This document shows, in pieces, positions 61,301 to 64,000 of a stretch of 64,000 nt of DNA. Position 1 is the stretch's first letter. Each line of letters begins with the position of its first letter. The notes beneath the pieces were generated by a model. It made no database searches. It was not told where the DNA came from and worked only from the letters and a program-made list of their open reading frames with translations. The stretch lies in contig CM034107.1 in NCBI GenBank assembly GCA_019914945.1, forward strand, positions 2,914,001 through 2,978,000, in the 5' to 3' direction. The stretch comes from Typha latifolia. Its lineage: Eukaryota; Streptophyta; Magnoliopsida; Poales; Typhaceae. The translations under genes and the position numbers were made by a program.

Positions 61301-62988
61301 TGAAGAAAACGATCAGAATTGAAATCCCAGTGGATAAATACCCTAATGTACATCATGACCTTTACTTTTGGCTATTTTTAAAAATTATTTCTGAAGATTT
61401 ATTTTCTTTCAAGTTGTTCTACAGTACAACTTTGTGGGGCGGCTCCTTGGGCCTAGAGGTAACTCACTCAAACGAGTTGAAGCAAGTACTGACTGTCGTG
61501 TCCTAATTCGAGGGCGGGGCAGCATTAAAGATCCAACTCGGGTAACAAGTCCACTTTGATCTTTGGTTGCATTTTCATCTAAACATTGTATGTACAACAC
61601 CATGGAACTTGAAACCTACACTAACAAGTTTAGGTGTCTGACCATTTAAAAGTTAATTTGATATTATGATTTTTCACTTCTTCAGATATATCAGACAATC
61701 AGTAATACTAATTCCTATAGGTCACAGAAGAGAACTCTTGCTTAAAGCAGATGATTGCATCCCCAGGGTCATTTCCACTATGTAGAGAACAGAGTTTACA
61801 TGACTCTAGTTTTGAGATTTCAAACAGTGCTAAGAACCCTTTGAATCAAATTATGGTGTCTTTAATCAACTAGATTTGGAGAGCTGAGTCATGCATTTAG
61901 TTTGATACGTGATTGAGAGCTTATCTTTTTGTATCATTCCGTTGGAGCATGGCCAAATTGTTAGTGGGGGTCGTCCTAAAATATTAGCTCATATGGTTAT
62001 GGTAGCAATATGAAAACTTTTCTATATTTGGAGATAGGGAATCCAACCCATGTTGCTAACAAAATTCATGACTTCCTCACTGTAGAGGAGACCACAAACA
62101 AGGAAAGGGATGTTAGTCCACTTTCCTTTTTACATAGCTGGAGTAGTTTAAGATTTTCCTTGTCCAACTTATGTAAAAGGATTGGCATATTTGGAAGATC
62201 AGAAAAGCAACCATTCAGAGATTCAGTTTATAGTTGGATGGTCTATGGAGGCAAATAAGGAGATCTAAATCTTTGTCAGTTGTCTTTGCATAAACGAGTC
62301 ATAAAGTTGAAGTGTTAGCATAACTGATACCTAATAAGATTTGGACTGGAAAGGCCTAATAATGAATATGGGTCCATCTGCTGGCAAATGAGGTTTGCTA
62401 AATCACAATAACTTGTAAATCTGTATAGATGTGTATGCTTGTTCTTGTTCTTATCTGCACCTTAACCCTTTTTAAAAAAAAATTTCATCTTGTAATTCTT
62501 CTAAAAAAAGTACGGTTTTCCCTTATCAATGATGGTGTGATCATAATCACTTCCATTCATATTGTAATTTTATAGGAAGAAATGATGAGAGGGAAACCAG
62601 GTTATGAACACCTCAATGAGCCCCTCCATGTAGTGGTAGAGGCGGAGCTTCCGGTTGAAATCATTGACACTCGCTTGATGCAAGCACGTGAGATCCTTGA
62701 AGACCTGTTGAAGCCTATGGTATGCATTCATCATATCATAAATCTCAACTTCATCATTTTTCTTATCTAAAATTTCATGATCTACTTAATGTAGCTAAAA
62801 TGTGCATCTCGAATAACATGTTACTCATTGTTCCATTTCAGAATGAATCACTAGATTTCTTCAAGAAGCAACAACTCCGGGAGCTTGCTATCCTCAATGG
62901 CACTCTCCGTGAAGATGGTTCACAAAACTCTGGTTCTGTCTCCCCTTTCCACAACCTCGGAATGAAGCGAGCCAAGACAAAGGGTTAG
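58352..62988 (+). CDS. STAR-type KH-domain RNA-binding protein
   Basis: Exons: 58352-58449, 58996-59081, 60421-60569, 61228-61347, 61425-61541, 62576-62719, 62842-62988; 861 nt, 286 residues, all phases agree. It starts [20 protein letters not shown] and continues [20 protein letters not shown], the plant STAR dimerization region. The KH domain (about residues 140-225) contains [19 protein letters not shown] with GPRG as the GxxG loop. It ends [16 protein letters not shown]. The closest relatives I recall are the Arabidopsis KH proteins At5g56140 and At4g26480. By family, STAR proteins bind RNA in splicing or stability control; the plant members are little studied (rice SPIN1 is one). Confidence 0.94.
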
Positions 62989-63661
62989 TTGGAGATTAAC
63001 TGGCTGATCTCTTACTGGAGTCTATCTGTTCATGCCTTGTGAGAACCAATTCCCGTCGTGGGTAAGCATGGTCTGAAGTGTGGGCATGGTCTGAAGTGTG
63101 TGCTGTTCTGCTATTGGGGGTGTTTAATGATGTTGTGGCTGTGCAAAGTGAGCCAACTCAGATGTGGAATCTGCTTGCCTTTGTTGTGCCTTGCCAAGCA
63201 AGAAGCTACTAAGCAAGATACAATATGTATCCTTTTACTCGATAGAACAATAGCCTTGTATTAAACAGTTTTGATACTATATGGGGATTTGTATAGAGAA
63301 CTAGGTTTGTGCATACAACTGAGTGTGAGACAATAATCCCCCAAAGCATGTCTAAGTAGGGGTGTCCTATATGTATGGAGTTCAGGACCTGTTTAATCTT
63401 CTATCTAGTGATTTCATCTTTGTTTATGTTGATGAATTGATCTGCTGATTGCCTACTGACTGTGGTACCACTATATTACTTTGATACATTACAGCTTTAT
63501 GCTTTTCATTGTAATGCCATATAAATATTTGCATTACTTTTGAGTGAATTTGGTCATCTGGATAATACTGACTTATTCTGCAGCTTGTTCAAGATTGGAA
63601 AATATAATGCCAAAACTAAGGTTCAAAATCAATAATCTTGCAATTTTTGGCCTTAGTTTTC
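62989..63661. other. 3' UTR and downstream spacer of the KH gene
   Basis: No gene. The first several hundred bases are the likely 3' UTR. A 10-bp inverted repeat (AAAACTAAGG at 63612 and CCTTAGTTTT at 63651) lies near the end. Confidence 0.5.
63066..63099. repeat. 17-bp tandem duplication in the KH gene 3' region
   Basis: GCATGGTCTGAAGTGTG occurs twice in a row, with one base difference at most. It lies about 80 bases after the KH stop codon, in the likely 3' UTR. Confidence 0.85.
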
Positions 63662-63790
63662 AATAAGTTATTACTCGCTTCGCGCTATTTAACTTTTATA
63701 TGTTAAAAATTAGCAATTTCTATAAGAGGCTGGTTTGAGAATAAGTTATTACTCGCTTCGCGCTATTTAACTTTTATATGTTAAAAATTA
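63662..63790. repeat. 51-bp perfect direct repeat
   Basis: The sequence starting AATAAGTTATTACTCGCTTC and ending AAAAATTA occurs at 63662-63712 and again at 63740-63790. The copies are 51 bp, appear identical and are offset by 78 bases. Identity points to a recent duplication. Confidence 0.93.
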
Positions 63791-63954
63791 TAGGACTGGG
63801 TTGTTAAGTTCACATGAATCAGGACCCAATAATTGGCAACTAATACACTAGCATATTAACCAATCACGGTCGCAAAATACAAAGGGAGGAGGTTGGTCTT
63901 TCATTGTATCAAATGGTAGGTTTGGTCGGTGGGTACCCATTACTTTTGGCAGTT

Positions 63955-63988
63955 GGGACTGGGGACTGGGGACTGGGGACTGGGGACT
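63955..63988. repeat. (GGGGACT)n array near the window end
   Basis: Four perfect GGGGACT units at 63961-63988, preceded by GGGACT at 63955. The run gives at least four G-tracts with three-base loops on the plus strand, so a G-quadruplex is possible. It is not the plant telomere repeat. Confidence 0.9.
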
Positions 63989-64000
63989 ACTCCTCTCCTC

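Noticed and set aside
1..64000. CRISPR arrays, bacterial operons, tRNA or rRNA genes
   Set aside because: The repeats seen are microsatellites, minisatellites and plant transposon pieces; I saw no tRNA-like T-loop pattern, no rRNA and no prokaryotic gene layout.

Overview
This is a 64 kb piece of flowering-plant nuclear DNA. The evidence is split genes with short exons and AT-rich introns, GT-AG borders, plant-specific families (APO1, MYB-CC, CML21, EDA40/WAV3-type RING proteins, nodulin-tailed Sec14 proteins), plentiful TA, GA and CT microsatellites, and a piece of plastid rpl2 embedded in nuclear sequence. I could not assign a genus, and monocot versus eudicot is unresolved. There are no bacterial-type features.

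I recovered ten protein-coding genes, and every one gives a continuous reading frame when its exons are joined. Left to right: the 5' leader exon of a minus-strand gene that leaves the window (0.6-0.74 kb); a Sec14/nodulin phosphatidylinositol-transfer protein (SFH type, minus, 3.2-9.9 kb); a plastid-type SixA/phosphoglycerate-mutase-like phosphatase (plus, 10.7-13.1); the clamp-loader subunit CTF8 (minus, 15.2-16.6); the EF-hand protein CML21 (plus, 17.2-21.0); two MYB-CC transcription factors in tandem (both minus, 22.1-26.8 and 28.8-33.0); an rpl2 plastid fragment (34.4-34.7); APO1 (plus, 36.2-40.5); an AGD12-like ArfGAP with a C2 domain (minus, 41.0-46.2); an EDA40/WAV3-like RING-vWA ubiquitin ligase (plus, 48.9-51.7); the mRNA-export factor THOC3/TEX1 (minus, 52.2-56.9); and a STAR/KH RNA-binding protein (plus, 58.4-63.0).

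The genes mostly alternate between divergent and convergent pairs. SFH/SixA, CTF8/CML21, AGD12/EDA40-like and THOC3/KH are head to head. APO1/AGD12 and EDA40-like/THOC3 converge with only about 0.5 kb between stop codons. The products do not form one pathway: they cover lipid signalling, cohesion, calcium sensing, phosphate-type transcriptional control, plastid RNA splicing, vesicle traffic, ubiquitination and mRNA handling. The THOC3-KH pair matches two adjacent Arabidopsis loci as I remember them, which suggests old microsynteny.

I found no clear novel system. The points most worth a second look are: a vWA domain that lacks its metal-binding MIDAS motif in the RING protein; a well-supported GC-AG intron inside the coiled coil of a MYB-CC gene; a 39-bp minisatellite starting 15 bp inside an SFH intron; a hydrophobic upstream ORF in the SFH leader; a strong G-quadruplex motif between CTF8 and CML21; an LTR fragment with TG...CA ends inside an SFH intron; and an orphan coding-like segment at 21.34-21.43 kb.
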